Assembly: GCA_016800925.1 (NCBI GenBank)
Contig: JABCPU010000002.1
Coordinates: forward strand, 496,001-560,000
DNA length: 64,000 nucleotides
Direction of reading: 5' to 3'
DNA from: Suillus spraguei
Taxonomy: Eukaryota > Basidiomycota > Agaricomycetes > Boletales > Suillaceae
Below the pieces are notes generated by a model, which worked only from the letters and a program-made list of their open reading frames with translations, searched no databases and was not told the origin of the DNA. Both the position numbers and the translations under genes were made by a program. Below are positions 36,339-48,819 of the stretch, piece after piece. Every line of letters starts with the position of its first letter. Position 1 is the first letter of the stretch.

Positions 36339-36626
36339 TTGAGTCATGCGGCACAGCAAATGAACGGCCCACTGCCCTTCCCTTCATTTAATCCACCACC
36401 TGCATACCCCCTCCATTATCCAGGTAGCGGGCCACGATTTGGGCATCCAGCGCCAGCCCCTTCTGAGGCTCATCCTCTTGGAGCCTTACCGGACCTCCCA
36501 CCACAGCTACAAGCTGGACCGTCCACTGGCAGATATATGCCTTACCCCCTGCATGGCCTTCCTGCACCATTAAGTAGAGTTTCAGTAAGTAATGATCAAT
36601 CAGCGCATCCTAGTATTTATTACTAG
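36339..36626 (+). pseudogene. Pro-rich orphan reading frame, possible gene remnant
   Basis: 95 codons from Met, but the frame is open further upstream to an acceptor-like atag near 36316 (giving GIHTGAPFLSH before the Met). The product is Pro/His/Gly-rich (PFPSFNPPPAYPLHYPGSGP, QLQAGPSTGRYMPYPL) and ends SIYY. It looks like the C-terminal exon of a transcription-factor-type protein whose upstream exons are not visible. Composition could also arise by chance. Function unknown. Confidence 0.3.
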
Positions 36627-37120
36627 GTATTATTTCCTCAATGAAATTTGATTTTGAGCTCGTTATTGAAGTTACGAACGATGTGGAACACTGGACTTTC
36701 GTTTGCTTTTCCTGTCGGACTTCGAGTATCATTGTGTATTGGCCGAGGTGCCATGTGTGACATAGTGTGACGAAATTGTGCATTTCTATTGTGTTTTCGA
36801 CATCTCAACTTCCAGAGCTGCCGCTGCAACAAGCTCGCAACAAAATAAAAAATTCTTGTTGGGCCCAATGCGCAGAGACCTAATGTATACACTACAGTAA
36901 ATCCGATACGAATTGTGTTGTTGTTGTGTTGCTATTCAGCAATAAGTAAAAATTGTGCATTTCCCGTCGAATGATAGTACTACTTAAGATTACTTTTATT
37001 CAATTGAGCACCGCCACATCGCCGTGAAGTGGTCACACAGGTTCAACGTAAGTGTGGTTCAAAACTTCAACGTCCCGAACTGTTTGGTTCGCGATTGAAC
37101 CTCGTTCAACCTCCTGCATC
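36627..37120. other. intergenic, upstream of the F-box gene
   Basis: AT-rich, with no conserved frame. A weak gttgttgttgtg-type run lies near 36918-36935. Confidence 0.4.
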
Positions 37121-38732
37121 ATGCATGTTTGTCTCTTACCCACAGAAATTATATCACACATAATATTCAATACCTATGGAGACCACAAAGGGCCTGCTAA
37201 ACATGCTACACTTGCTGCTCTCGCAAGAACGTGTAGGAAATTCAAGGAGCCTGCGCTTGACAGCCTTTGGAAAGACATAGATGGGTTCAAGCCACTCGTC
37301 TCATGTCTGCCTGAAGGCGTCAGTGACACAAATATGGGAGAACAGTTGGTGAGAAAAATATTAAAATATCCTCAGGGTATCGAATACTCAAATCACAATT
37401 TACAAATAGACGCTCAAAAGACTCTCTCAAATCCAGAGTGGAGGCTTTTGGATCGATATGCACGACGTATCCACCGTTTTACTGTCTCAGAGGGTGATCT
37501 AGACCTACTGGATGATCGGGTCGTGCAGGTCCTCATTTCTACGCCATTAGCCACACCACTCTTGTCGAACCTTCGCAGTTTGGTTTGGACTGACGACCGA
37601 CCAAGTTTCTTTCCGCTATTGCGCGCCCTCTTTGGGTCAACCATCACATCAATGAAGCTTGGCTTCAGATCAACGTATCGCTCGTTTGCCTTATCGGCTT
37701 TGTTGGCTTCCCTCGGAGCTCGATGTCCATCTATTCGAGAACTTGACTGTGCATGTAGTGGTGATTCTGATGAAAGTTCTGATCTAATTGTAGAAGCCCT
37801 AAGTGGCTTGCAGAGCTTTGTCGTCTTCAAACGGGAGTCTTTCATACTGGAGACCTTGTTCGCTTGGCTTCGTTACCGTCATTGAAGTCTCTGCACTTCG
37901 ACCTGATGCGGTACAACATTGAAGAGCAACTCAATTTCATTCCAATAAATTTCTCCGACTCGATGAAGTGCATATTACCGCCCCGTCACGTTTCGGCTTC
38001 AATCACTGTCTCAAAAATATCCGTTGTCTCTCCTGTCGATCGTTGAAAATGACCATTTATTCCGACTATTTCAACGATACAGAGTATAGTGCATTTGAAA
38101 TTGGAGACGTCATCTATCTCTCGGAGGGTTTCTCCCCTACTCTTGAGGAACTTGTTTTTGAGTTGGAGTTGGAGCTGGAGTTTAGCGACTTTGACAAGGA
38201 ATACACATTTACTGATCCCGGGTTGGCGCTTCACTTTGACGCGGTTGTCCCATTACTGTCATTCAGTTGCCTGACGGACTTACGGCTCGATTGGATTTGC
38301 ACTTCGGCCATCGATGACACTTCACTCAAGACGATGGCCCAATCCTGGCCTCTGCTCGAGACTTTTTGGTTTGGGGGTGCGGTTCCATGGGTAGTCCCGC
38401 CATCTCTCACCTTCATAGGATTCGTCCACCTCATACATTGTTGCCGGCGCTTGTGCAGCATTCAAATGTCCTTTCGTGCATGTCCAGTTGACGTCAACAG
38501 CGAGCTGTTCTCTAAAACCATTCCCAACAAGAATATCGCCCATCTTTCTGTGGGGGTGTCTCCAATTATCGATCCCATCGGCGTGGCTTCTCAACTACGT
38601 GGATTGCTGCCCAAATTGGCTGAAGTCCGCTTCTTCGAATGGCCCGCCGGCGAGTCCGTCCCGCCGCCATTTGAACATTATGAGGATGGATGGAGTAGGG
38701 TAAATGAGTTCCTCACTACGAGCGCAAAATGA
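37121..38732 (+). pseudogene. F-box/LRR-like gene with two single-base frameshifts
   Basis: F-box proteins of this mushroom-expanded type recruit targets to SCF ubiquitin ligases. The frame starts MHVCLLPTEIISHIIFNTYG, an F-box-like helix set with LAALARTCRKFKEPALDSLWK. A roughly 500-residue leucine-rich part follows. The frame breaks near 37864 (RESFILETLFA then shifted to LASLPSLKSLHFDLMRYNIE) and again near 37970 (INFSDSMK then ITAPSRFGFNHCLKNIRCLS). Each is explained by one missing base; beyond it the frame stays open to the tga at 38730 with FEHYEDGWSRVNEFL near the end. There is no intron that would fix either break. Either a young pseudogene or consensus errors. No introns elsewhere. 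Confidence 0.75.
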
Positions 38733-40314
38733 GAGAAGAAATGGGGTAAACACCGCGGGAGCTCATGCTACTGGCTTGACGGACCCTGGACGTATTGCAC
38801 AGTAACTCACAAATATGAATTGTCTAGGTCTGCGGACGCGTTCGTACGACAGCGGCGGTTTGAGCGGAGCAACAGATTTGCTGTATGCGTCCTTACCTTT
38901 TGTAAATACAAATGATTAGGCTGTGAGATCATAGAGTCCACCATCTTATGCATTCAAAGGATGAAATAAATGACACGGCATGTCAAATATTCGTGAACGA
39001 CGAAAATTAATGAAGACCTTCGGTGTTTCCAGGAGATGCACGGCAGATAAACGAATCCAGTGTCCAGCGCGTTTCATCATTGCGTGAGGATTAGTACCTT
39101 AAGTTGTAGAAGGACAACAACGGCGCGTGAACCTGTGGTTGCATTGCAAAGATGACTGAGCGTGAGCCGTGCCGCTTGATTGATGTGCGACGTCCAAGTT
39201 GCTGTTGGGAGGCCGTGAACTGGTCGCAGCGGATTTTTCGGAACTGGTTTCCGTTTCTCTCTTGCTGATGCGTTCCTGGGTGGTTCGGACATCGAAGAGG
39301 GAAGAGAACGACATACGCATTTGTCTTTAGCATGCAGGACATCAACTACAGAATCGTACAGCTCGATCTGCGCACCACTTGGTCTGCCAGAGAGAAGGTT
39401 TCGAATTCAGGGATGGCATAGGCATCGGGCCGTGAAGAAAACCAAGGACATGGGATCGGGAAAAAGACTGTGAGACGTTCAGGATATACGTGAGCACCAT
39501 GTGGTCAAGAAAACCCGAGGACGTCGGGTAACATGGACTGAGTCGGGTGAGCAGTTCAGTCAGGATGAAACACAACAGGACATGCATTGCATGTCGACTC
39601 ACATTTACATCCAACAAAATGTCACTGAAGTCAGTTTGTAAACATCACCGGGCCAATGAACCCATGCGTACGCATTATAGTCATCGCACCCAATGGCTAC
39701 TAGTAGCAGAGCTCACTGCATTTGGATGTTGGAGGTGTGAACTGATGAGCTGACCATTACCGATGAAGTTCCACGATCATTGCGCTGTGTTGTCGAAGGT
39801 TGCGGCTGTTCGGAATAGCGAAGGTGACAATATTATCGGTGTGCTCATCGAGCACAGCAATTTCCGGAGGAATCGATTGACTCGGAGATAAATGTTGTCA
39901 CCAGGTTTAACCAACTCCAAGAGAAACACATTTCGACTCTTTGGTGGTAACTATGAGCAGTTAAGATGAATCTCATGAGTGAATGTCATTGAAAGTGTGT
40001 TCCGATGGGTCAACGCGAAATGAGATGAAAGCCCACATTGCGTTTAATTCAACGGACACAAAACATGCCATGAACAAGCGAGTCGGGAGCTGGTATCATA
40101 ATGTTGATACTGTAAGTAAGTCATCGACTAGACTACGTGCTTGGCACACGCTACCTTCTGTCAAGAAACAACAAAATGTAAGTTACTTGTAATATCAAAT
40201 AACATATACGTGCACATGCAACACTCGAACTAGTGTCTGAAGACTCAAACTGTTTACACGTTACACGCTGGTCATCGCGTGAGTTTGACATGCTAGCAGC
40301 AATAGCGGTACGAC
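38733..40314. other. gene-poor stretch, no supported gene
   Basis: Overlapping short frames on both strands near 39077-39617 (up to 91 codons, Ser/Arg/Thr-rich) could belong to an unrecognised gene, but no spliced model was convincing. The rest holds no repeats or RNA genes that I can see. Confidence 0.35.
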
Positions 40315-43300
40315 TTACCCGAAAACATACTCGACTTCATCAACCCCGCCGCCGGAACCGAAAGGACTGTTGTTCTCGCGAGGCATAGGACCAAGCTCAG
40401 CCTCATCATCGTCAATAGGATTCTCATCATCAAGACCAAACGCCAAAACAGGGCGAAGTCCCCCGCCCGAACTAGACCGCCTGTTACCTGCTGGAGACTT
40501 AGGTAGTGCAGCCATAGTCTTTGGGCTCATATGCTTAAATAAATCATGAGTGAGATGCAACTCATGGCGAACATTCAGGCGTCAACTTACTTCCCAATCA
40601 TTCAGGTTCTCATCTGGGATGTCACGATCATCCCGACCGACGTCAAGTCTGGAGTCATCGCCCAAATCACCAATTGATACCACGCTTTCGCTGTCACTGA
40701 TGTTATCAGCGATACTCGAGACAAGCTCTGGGAGCCGCTGCCATGCGTTACCGCCCGTTGAGATCGTTCCGAATGGTGGGAGGCCAGATTGATCGTCGGA
40801 CCAACCGAGGTCAGACAGGTATTCCTCATATTCCTCCTCGAACGCAAGATCTTCGGTGGTATACGGGAGGAATATAGATGGATCCGGCGCTTGAGAACGC
40901 GGAGGTGGGAAAACATCAGCCTCGACAACATTCGGAGTACCAATTGGTCGGATGATGTTTCCGAGGTCTAACCCTGGAGGCAGGCCTTCCATGTTGTGGA
41001 AATACTGACGGAACGCCGATGTGCCTTGGATTGTTGACTTGGTGCCTGAGGTCCGTATCGTTTGTTATTATCTAAAGGAGTGGGTCGCAGTGAGTATGGT
41101 GCATGGAAACGCGGGAAAAACGCATACAATACTTGACGAGGTGACGCAGAGCTTGTTCTTGTGCCTGAGAGAACATTGGCATGAGACGCTGATGACGGGA
41201 CTCATTACACACCTGAGCGTCAGAGATATCATCAACCTCGGTGCCAGTTAGCCATTCATCGCGCAGATCCGGTCGACAGTTCAAGTAGATCGACGTGATC
41301 ACCTTCATATTTGCTAATGAGGAGTAAGTGTATGTAAACGCTCACTACTGTGGTCATTGCACATACATTGTCGCCACTTTCTCCCACAGAAGGGAACTTG
41401 ACTCTTGATGAGTTTCAGAACATGGAGTTGAAGCAGAGGATGCGAAACTCGTAGCACGCGTTTCAACACCGCCTGAGCAAGTTTGTAAATAATCAATGAT
41501 GGCTCAAACAGGCGAACTCACAGAACTCTTGTATTGCACAAGCATCCATATACGATGTGACCGGCTCTTGGACAACTTCTGCATAATCTTGGCAAAATTA
41601 ATTGTGGAAAAGAAGTTGCGCCATGAGAACTCAGTAAGCATTTCAACTTCTTCTTCGTGTTTTTGGCCATTGGGAAGAATTTTTGTCTGTAATACAACGT
41701 GGAAACCAGTACGAGGCTTCTCATCCTGCGGACGTGGAGCAATTTTTGCGTGATGTATCTGGCAATACCGGAAAAAGCTGGGTGATATCCAAGATTAGTG
41801 TTGATACTCGCGGATTAGACCTCACTCACTTGTGGTCAGGAGAGTCGGCTTTTGATACGACAGATGACGAAACTTCTTGCAGCCCAAACATCTTCAGAAT
41901 CAGCAGTAAGCAATTGGTGTCCAATAGAAGCTGGCCAAGATGATGAAACTTCATCACGTCTGTGGTGTACATTAGAGATCGTTGACACACGTTAAAAGGA
42001 AATACATACGGGAAGCTTTGAACCATTTCAGCGTCAGCAACAAAATAGCTGAGACAGCTTTGGATGTAATCTCACGATGCCGGGTCACATCGAGATCGTC
42101 GAGTGTTGGCGGTGGGGCGGGAGGTTGCTCGGGAGCTAAAAATTATGATCGAGGTGTGTCAAAACGGAATATAGAAGTACATACGGGATGCAACACCGGG
42201 AGGGAATACCGAAGATGTCGATGACTGAGGAGCTTGTTGCTGCCCAGTCCCAGCGGATACAGTCGCCAAAAGGAGTTTCAGTAAAACCAGTACCCATCCT
42301 GACAGGACAGGCAATACAGCGCTCTAAATGCAGGTGAGTCAGTGGCGATACGACACCGAGCGAACTTACATAGATTGTTTCAACCCTCTTCAGGCGCATG
42401 AAATCTTCCTTCCTTTCCCTCGCCTTGCGCTCTTGGGCAGGAGAAGTGGCATCACCTACGACCGCAACAGCTTCCGCGATTTTTGCATCCAGCATTGCAA
42501 CATCTAGTAATGGTTCTGCAATCTCAAGGTCCTGAAATAAACTTTCTCAACAACGGTCATCCAAATTAGTAATGAGACGGCATACCTCGTTGGTGACTTG
42601 TGGTGGTTCGGCATCCCCCTCAGACCCAGGCATACAGTCAAGCCCGCTCTCGGCAGTCATACACTCTTCTCTTGTCCTCCACATTTGCCAAAGTGAGAGA
42701 CTTACGTACATATGCCGATTATATAACTTGTCCGCTTCATCGATGGCAAACGGTACTAGGCGATCATTGTTAGCACCAAATCTACTCTTCCGTGAGAAAG
42801 GAAATAAGAATGGTCGATTTTGATCTGTTTGGTATTGCTGTTTCTTGGGCTTTGGAGAAGGAGGCGGGGATGGTGCAGGTGTTGCAGGCTGAGGACCCGG
42901 GCGGTATCCCGGATTGGGAACATGTGACTGGAAAGGCTGATGGTTCAGCGAACTTGGGAGACCGGAGTGCTGTGATTCTGCGTCGTCGTGGTGATAGTGA
43001 TGGCGGACAGGAATAGGAGAATACGCCTGTGCTAATTTGGAAGTGGAAATAGAGGGCGCAGGTTTGATTGGGGGTGTATCTAGTTGCGTAGGTGGAACTG
43101 GAGGCGTAAATGTCGGATATTTCACCGAAGTCTCCTGTCGGAACGTTTCAATGTCAAATGGGGTGCATTTGACAGCGACAGCTGTGATATTTGTTGTAAA
43201 ACACGTCAAATAGACTTTAACGAATTGAGAAGTGACTAACATTCGTCGGGCACAGACGGAAGGTTAGCAAGTTCCCGGGCCAACTTCTTGACACGTGCAA

Positions 43301-44458
43301 GCTCCCTGATGCCACCACAACACGCGAGAAGTGTCTTCCAAAGCACAAGGAGTAACTAATTGTATTTTAGTTTCACAATGCGGCTTCAGGTCTGTTGCAA
43401 TGTCGTACCTTCTTAATGGGGTATCCCTTCGCACTCTTGTCCCTCAATGCGGAGACCACGTTGAATAAGTACACCGGTAACGGCGGGTCCATGCTCACTA
43501 ACCGACCGAAATTTAGCTTGTGTTACGTCTTCCAGTTGCAACACGCACTTAGTTCATCGGCGAAGTCATCACGTTCCTTAAATATTTCGATGAGGTGGTA
43601 CATCATGCCGAGATACACCGAATTTCGGTTGTGACCTCTTCTAGAAAGTCAGCTTTTTCAGTAGGTGTGATTTGGAAGTGCGCTGTATCCGCATCTGATA
43701 GCGAGCTGTTATCTAAAAATCAGATAACCGATCAGGTGCTGAATAAATGCATACCAAAGTAGATCATGTTTCTGACTCGCGATTTTCATTGATTCGACGA
43801 TTGTGCTTAACCCATTAGCACTCCGCACAACCTTGCAGTTCTCATAGATCCAGTGCAACTGATGTTCTGGAGACGTTGTCTCGGCAAAGGTACCTATGCC
43901 CGAAACGTATGAGTATTCCTTATTTCGTCACGTATGAGAACGGGACCTTGCAGCACGTAAAAGAGTCGACGAGCATTTGTAAATCGGACCTCCGCATCCC
44001 TGTGCTCGAGACTTTCGAGGAGTACCTCAACGTGTGCCTTTCGCTGTGGGGGAGTAGTGTCGGTACTCGTCCACTCTATAGACGCAAAGGTTATGACTGA
44101 TTTTGACGTATAATAGACAGTACTACATACCTCCGGGAAACGAGCCTTTCCATGCTTTTAGGTTTTCCGCGACTTGAGGCATCTCTACGTATGAGTAAAA
44201 TTCATCGATCTCATTCATGACTGTGTCTTCATCATCGTAACGAAAGTCATAAAATGATTGCTATATATGATGATACACCATGAATACGATAAACGAGGAA
44301 CAGAGCTGGAAACATGCCTTTGGCTTCGGGGCGCATGTAACCATTGCCTTGAGCTGTCCTAGCGTTATGGAGTCTAGTCCCAGCTGGGATGCAGTGTTCA
44401 CACCGTCTTGTTCCCCGACAGAGTATGAAGGTGGGGATGCAAAAATCATGCCACTCAT
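40315..44458 (-). CDS. FAR11: STRIPAK complex subunit Far11/STRIP (N1221 family), two apparent frameshifts
   Basis: Scaffold of the STRIPAK phosphatase-kinase complex (Far11 in yeast, STRIP1/2 in animals; needed for hyphal fusion and sexual development in fungi). Roughly twenty exons on the minus strand. First exons checked: 44318-44458, 44131-44260, 43947-44075. Landmarks: YDFRYDDEDTVMNEIDEFYSY, EVRFTNARRLFYVLQGTFAE, LGMMYHLIEIFKERDDFADE, LPVYLFNVVSALRDKSAKGY, VPFAIDEADKLYNRHMYVSL, SLWQMWRTREECMTAESGL, LKWFKASHV, FHHLGQLLLDTNCLLLILKM, LLQLHVLKLIKSQVPFCGRK, SAFRQYFHNMEGLPPGLDLG, then an acidic tail. The first intron has a GC donor. Single missing bases appear near 43620 (before VYLGMMY) and near 41052 (before TSGTKST). 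The last exon could splice onward, because its stop lies inside a gtaag. Confidence 0.85.
44261..44317 (-). other. GC-AG intron in the Far11/STRIP gene
   Basis: Donor gcatgt after CCAAAG and acceptor atatag join ...CAPKPK to QSFYDFRYDDEDT in frame. A GT donor three bases on gives the wrong frame. Confidence 0.65.
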
Positions 44459-45565
44459 GTTGACGGACGTAGTGGATAGACTAATTGTAACAAGTAACCA
44501 GACGATCCACTAGATATCACGTGACTTAGAGAAGCTTTTTATCGATTGTGTAACGACCAAATCAAGCCACATCGTGTTTGACTTAGCAGGCTAGTGCAGG
44601 AACAGTATGCAACAATCCGTTCAATTGTCAGGTTCCTGACTCAGTTGGGGGAATTCACATGAATCGGAAGTCATCTGGCCTGAGTCAACGGCGATGATAG
44701 CAGTGGCAGCGCAAAATGGAGTGGCTAAGTATATGTGGGCGTACGACCTCGTGTCCAGTCACGGCCGGGAGCGATTAAGAATCAATAGATGTGTCCAGTC
44801 ACGGCCGGGAGCGATTAAGAATCAATAGATGCTTGAGTCACATCCACGTTTACACTAGCTGGGTAATTAATACTTGAACGTGTCAAAACATGCTCGGCAG
44901 ATACGCGTAAGTACGCAAACTTGTCAGCGAACTGCGGGTTGGCTGAGCCTCATACTAATAGCGTGGTCGGCGCGACAGCCTGTTCGCTAGTGACAGTCAA
45001 TTAAATGGTTCCCTAGTGCGCTTGCTGCGCTTCGCAAGCGGAACCAAATTAAAAACAACTGTGAGAAATTATCACATAATCAGAACATTATAAGAATTTT
45101 TGGGTTCTTCAGTTCTTTCAACCACGATTCTGGCTGTGGATCGACTTCGCAGTCGGTCACATTCTTGCCAATTCACTCACCGTTCTCGTTTCGGCTCATC
45201 GTCTGCGACAGCTCTGCTTCGTTGCGATCGATTCGCTCGAGTATCGGTTTCAGTTTCGATTCGAAATCGGAGACGCTCTCAGTAGTACAAGGTAAGTACT
45301 TGCTGTGACTCTCTGATATTTTGTCATCGATAGCTCATCCAAATTTCAGAGCATACAAAAAGGCACGCCTTTGCTGCGCGTTTGCCACTCATCACCCTTC
45401 CATTCCTATTCTCTCTGCTCTTGGATCTGCTTACGACCCATCTTACGATTTTCGCCTCCACTTCTATCCTTCGGGAGGCCCTTCCACCACTAGATATCAG
45501 AGTCGTCTGTTGCTGTACTTTACAGTGCATCGGACGCTCTCCTCTCTGTCCTTTTTCACCTGCAG
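44459..45565. other. intergenic with a tandem duplication and cyclin 5' leader
   Basis: Holds the 40-bp tandem repeat (separate entry), a small hairpin near 45018-45042 (cgcttgc / gcaagcg), and a CT-rich stretch that is probably the 5' UTR of the cyclin gene, with a possible leader intron between a gtaagt near 45291 and a ttcag near 45350. Confidence 0.45.
44751..44830. repeat. perfect 40-bp tandem duplication
   Basis: Two identical 40-bp units, 44751-44790 and 44791-44830, begin gtgtccagtcacggccggga and end aatcaatagat. The identity is complete, so the duplication is recent or an assembly artefact. Confidence 0.95.
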
Positions 45566-47841
45566 ATGCCAGTCCCCGTACCCGCTCGACAACCGGCGCA
45601 TCAAGTTCACAAGTACTCCAAAACTGAAGACGCTTCAAAGTCGCACCCTTCCGTTTTTCATAATCTGAAGCACACCCTGCCTGTCTCCCCGACGGGCCCA
45701 CCGCCGTCCTTTGGCAGTCGTGATCAGTGGATCAATTCCCTGCCTTCTTGGAGGAGGACCAAGACTCGCCGCATTTGGGAGGACGACGTGCGCTCCACTT
45801 GTGAAGAACGGAAAGAGCGGGGTTTTTATCAAGGGTTGACTAGTGCGGCCGACGTGCAAGTCAGTAAAGGAGATCATGCGGAGGCATGTCTTCCGCCCCT
45901 GAACGCCTTCCTTCAAAAATGTGCCTTGAATACTTCGCCAAGTGAAGTTGACCAGCCAATACATGCCGAGCACAGGACCTTGTCATATGCATCCGTCTGG
46001 GGTGCTGAGAGCTATGACAGTCCGGATAACTCCTCTACGTACGACTATGTATGGCCTCGGTTTGCACCTGTCCTAGAGGACGACTCTGACGATATGATAA
46101 ATGGTGACTTGGGTTCTAGTCCCATCGGTCCTGCAACTCCTTTCGCAGAGTACGTGGACCGTGTAATCGCCACATCCGACGTACCAACGGTATCCGACCG
46201 AATCCCGCTCAGACAAGACAGTTTATATCATCATGGACTCCATTCCTACAATATGGTCGACTATCAATACGCAGACCAGATCAAACAAGAGTCGGTCACT
46301 TCTGTTGATTCGGCGCCATCTGCGTCAATAAAGTACAAGATGTTCGCAGAACCAATGGCGGACTGGATCGTTTCATATGTCTGGAAAGTTTGCAAGAATT
46401 CAATTGCTCTTCCACTCACAGTTTCTCGCTACATGTATGATGATTTTTCTACTTAAATTTTTGATCAACGCTGACGTGGCGTTTGCAGCCCTTTGATGAG
46501 TGGCCAGAAGCCAGCCCCTACGGCTCCAATGCACCTGTCTGCCTCAGTCCACTCCCTTCTAATGTCGACACTTCTGCAACCATCTGCTGTGTTCCTTGCT
46601 ATGTGGTACATCGCTCGATTACCAGTATACTTTAGTGGGGTCACCTTAGGGTTGGAGGCAAAAGAACGGAGATTTAGAGCTGAACTGCTTGATACAAGTG
46701 GCGGAATCGACGGGAAAACGTTGGAGGCCAATGCTACGTTCCGACTCATTGTTCTCGGATTCATGCTGGCGAACAAGTGGCTTGATGATCATACTTTCTC
46801 CAACAAGACGTGGTGAGTACCGCATTCAAGGTCCGTGTCCGGTCGAATGACCAATTCCTTCCCTTCAGGCACACCATCTGCAAACTTCCTGTCCACTCGC
46901 TAAACAAGCTCGAGTCGCTCGCCCTGGATATCCTTTCCCATGATCTGACAATATCGCCTGCTGCTTGGCGTCAGTGGCTAGGGCACATGTTCTCATATCA
47001 TGTCTCGCTCTCGCCTCCCTCATACGCTCAACCGATTTCCCGTCCCTCTTCGAATCCTCAATCAGTTGTTCGGAAGGTCATCGAGGAGATCATGGAAGCG
47101 CCTCTCACGCATCCCAGTTCAGAGCCCGTCTTCCTCAGCTTCGAACAAAGGAACAAGACAAAGTTCAATGGAGCAGAAACGTGCGCTGAACCTTCCCACG
47201 ATGCCTATGACATAGATCTTGATGAGGATGGGCCGCTTCGGGAAGAGTATTTGCCAAGGCGCCGCGTGAGCAATGGCAGTGCTACAAGCCGACGCAGCTC
47301 AGAACTAGTTTCAAGGGTCGAGGTCGAGCGGAGAGAGTTTCGTGAGTCCGCGGCCAGCCAAAATAGGAATGCACTCCCTCCTCCATCTAAATGGAGTCCG
47401 GCAGCTGATGAGCCCATCCGCCGTGCAAGTGATCGTCCTGCGTTATACATGCCAGTTCAGCCACCAGCGGTGTGTTGGGCCCCTGCAGTCGCATATGTGC
47501 CTGTCAAACTTCCCTCGGATTATTCTAGTGCCTCGTATTCCAAACCAGCAGCTCTCTCGAACGATTACTATTACTCACAGTCTGTCATCGCTCATCCGCC
47601 CTCGCAACCCCGTTGTGAAGCCGATGCATTTTCCCCACCTAATTCTGGTTGCTCGTATCCAATCGGCTTTGACTATCAGTGCGGTCACATTCGCATGTCG
47701 TTTGATGGAACAGGTTACCCCTCTCAACCGATGGCAAATTCTAATTGGCCGTCTGCTGAGGCATATGGATTCCCCGCACCTCGAGTTCTCTTTGGTCCCC
47801 ATCCACCTATCAATTACCAATCATCCTGGGTCCGTGCTTGA
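45566..47841 (+). CDS. Pcl-like cyclin (Pho85-type cyclin)
   Basis: Regulatory partner of a Pho85-like cyclin-dependent kinase. Exons 45566-46434, 46489-46812, 46869-47841; 721 residues. A disordered leader is followed by the cyclin box from about residue 265: MADWIVSYVWKVCKNSI, HSLLMSTLLQPSAVFLAMWY, RLPVYFSGV, FRLIVLGFMLANKWLDDHTF then SNKTWHTICKLPVHSLNKLE across the second intron, SLALDILSHDLTISPAAWRQ. The KWLDDHTFSNKTW block is the signature of fungal Pcl cyclins. The remainder (about 300 residues) is Ser/Pro/Tyr-rich (YYYSQSVIAHPPSQP) with an acidic DIDLDEDGPLREEYLP stretch and no fold. Start at 45566 follows an acceptor-like ctgcag, suggesting a 5' UTR intron; earlier in-frame Mets are not found nearby. 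Confidence 0.88.
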
Positions 47842-48819
47842 AGATATGTTTCTGGACCAGATACTCGCGCGCGCACCTTAGATCTCAGTTTCTCATGTTT
47901 TCCGGCTCTCAACACTACTGCATTCGATTCCGACGGCACCGCCTACGTGCCGCGCCATAATTCCGCTCCCTCTGTCCATCCTTTCGCGGTTGTCAATACT
48001 GGATTTCTTTCTCTGTCGTCGGCACTGTTCCATACAAACACGATCCCCACCCTTCAAGACATATCCATCCTGTCTCGGGGACAATCGCCTGTTCAATTTT
48101 CTTGATCTTCGTCATTTCGCTCGCGTATATTCTTATTTATATGCGCGTCTGCACTTACTCTTCTCGCTGGCTGAAGCTGGTGTGAAGACCACGATCGCCT
48201 CGGACTATCTGTGCCATATCGCGTTCATCGATTGAACGTTCGCGGCTTTCGGTTGACTGTTTCATTGTTGATGTATCCACTTATCAGTTCGGTATCCTCA
48301 TGCTCCTCAACTAATAAATTTTCACGACTTTATTTTTCCTGCCTTCGGCTTTGGTGTTTCTTTTTGCTACGTTTTTCTCATTCAGTACGCATAACGAAAT
48401 CACTCAAAAAACATGCAGAAAATTATTAACGCTACAAAAACATTTGCTATTCTCATTCCCCACCCCTCCGCCTTGGCTGCTATGGTAGCTTCCTTTCCTC
48501 CTGTCTTATCATCCGTTACCCCCTTCGGTGGTTAGTTTAGTTTTTAGCTTTACTTTTTCACCTTCAGCTCGGTTTCGTAGGTAAGAAGTCATGCGCCTCC
48601 TTTCCCTAGCATTCGATAGTCAACCGTTGAAGCCCACAGACCGTACAATACTGGTTCTCACATGTACGCCCTAATGCTTCACTTTGAATGTTATCCTCTA
48701 GTATGATCCCCATGTATGGGTTTGCAAACATGTTACATGATCAGAAGATGGCATTTATCCAGATGCAATTATACAATACTTGGTTGTCTACGTAGTACAT
48801 GGAACTTCTCCGCTTGCTT
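47842..48819. other. CT-rich convergent 3' region
   Basis: Pyrimidine-rich DNA between the cyclin stop and the UBA1 stop, presumably both 3' UTRs. Short frames here are of biased composition only. Confidence 0.45.
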
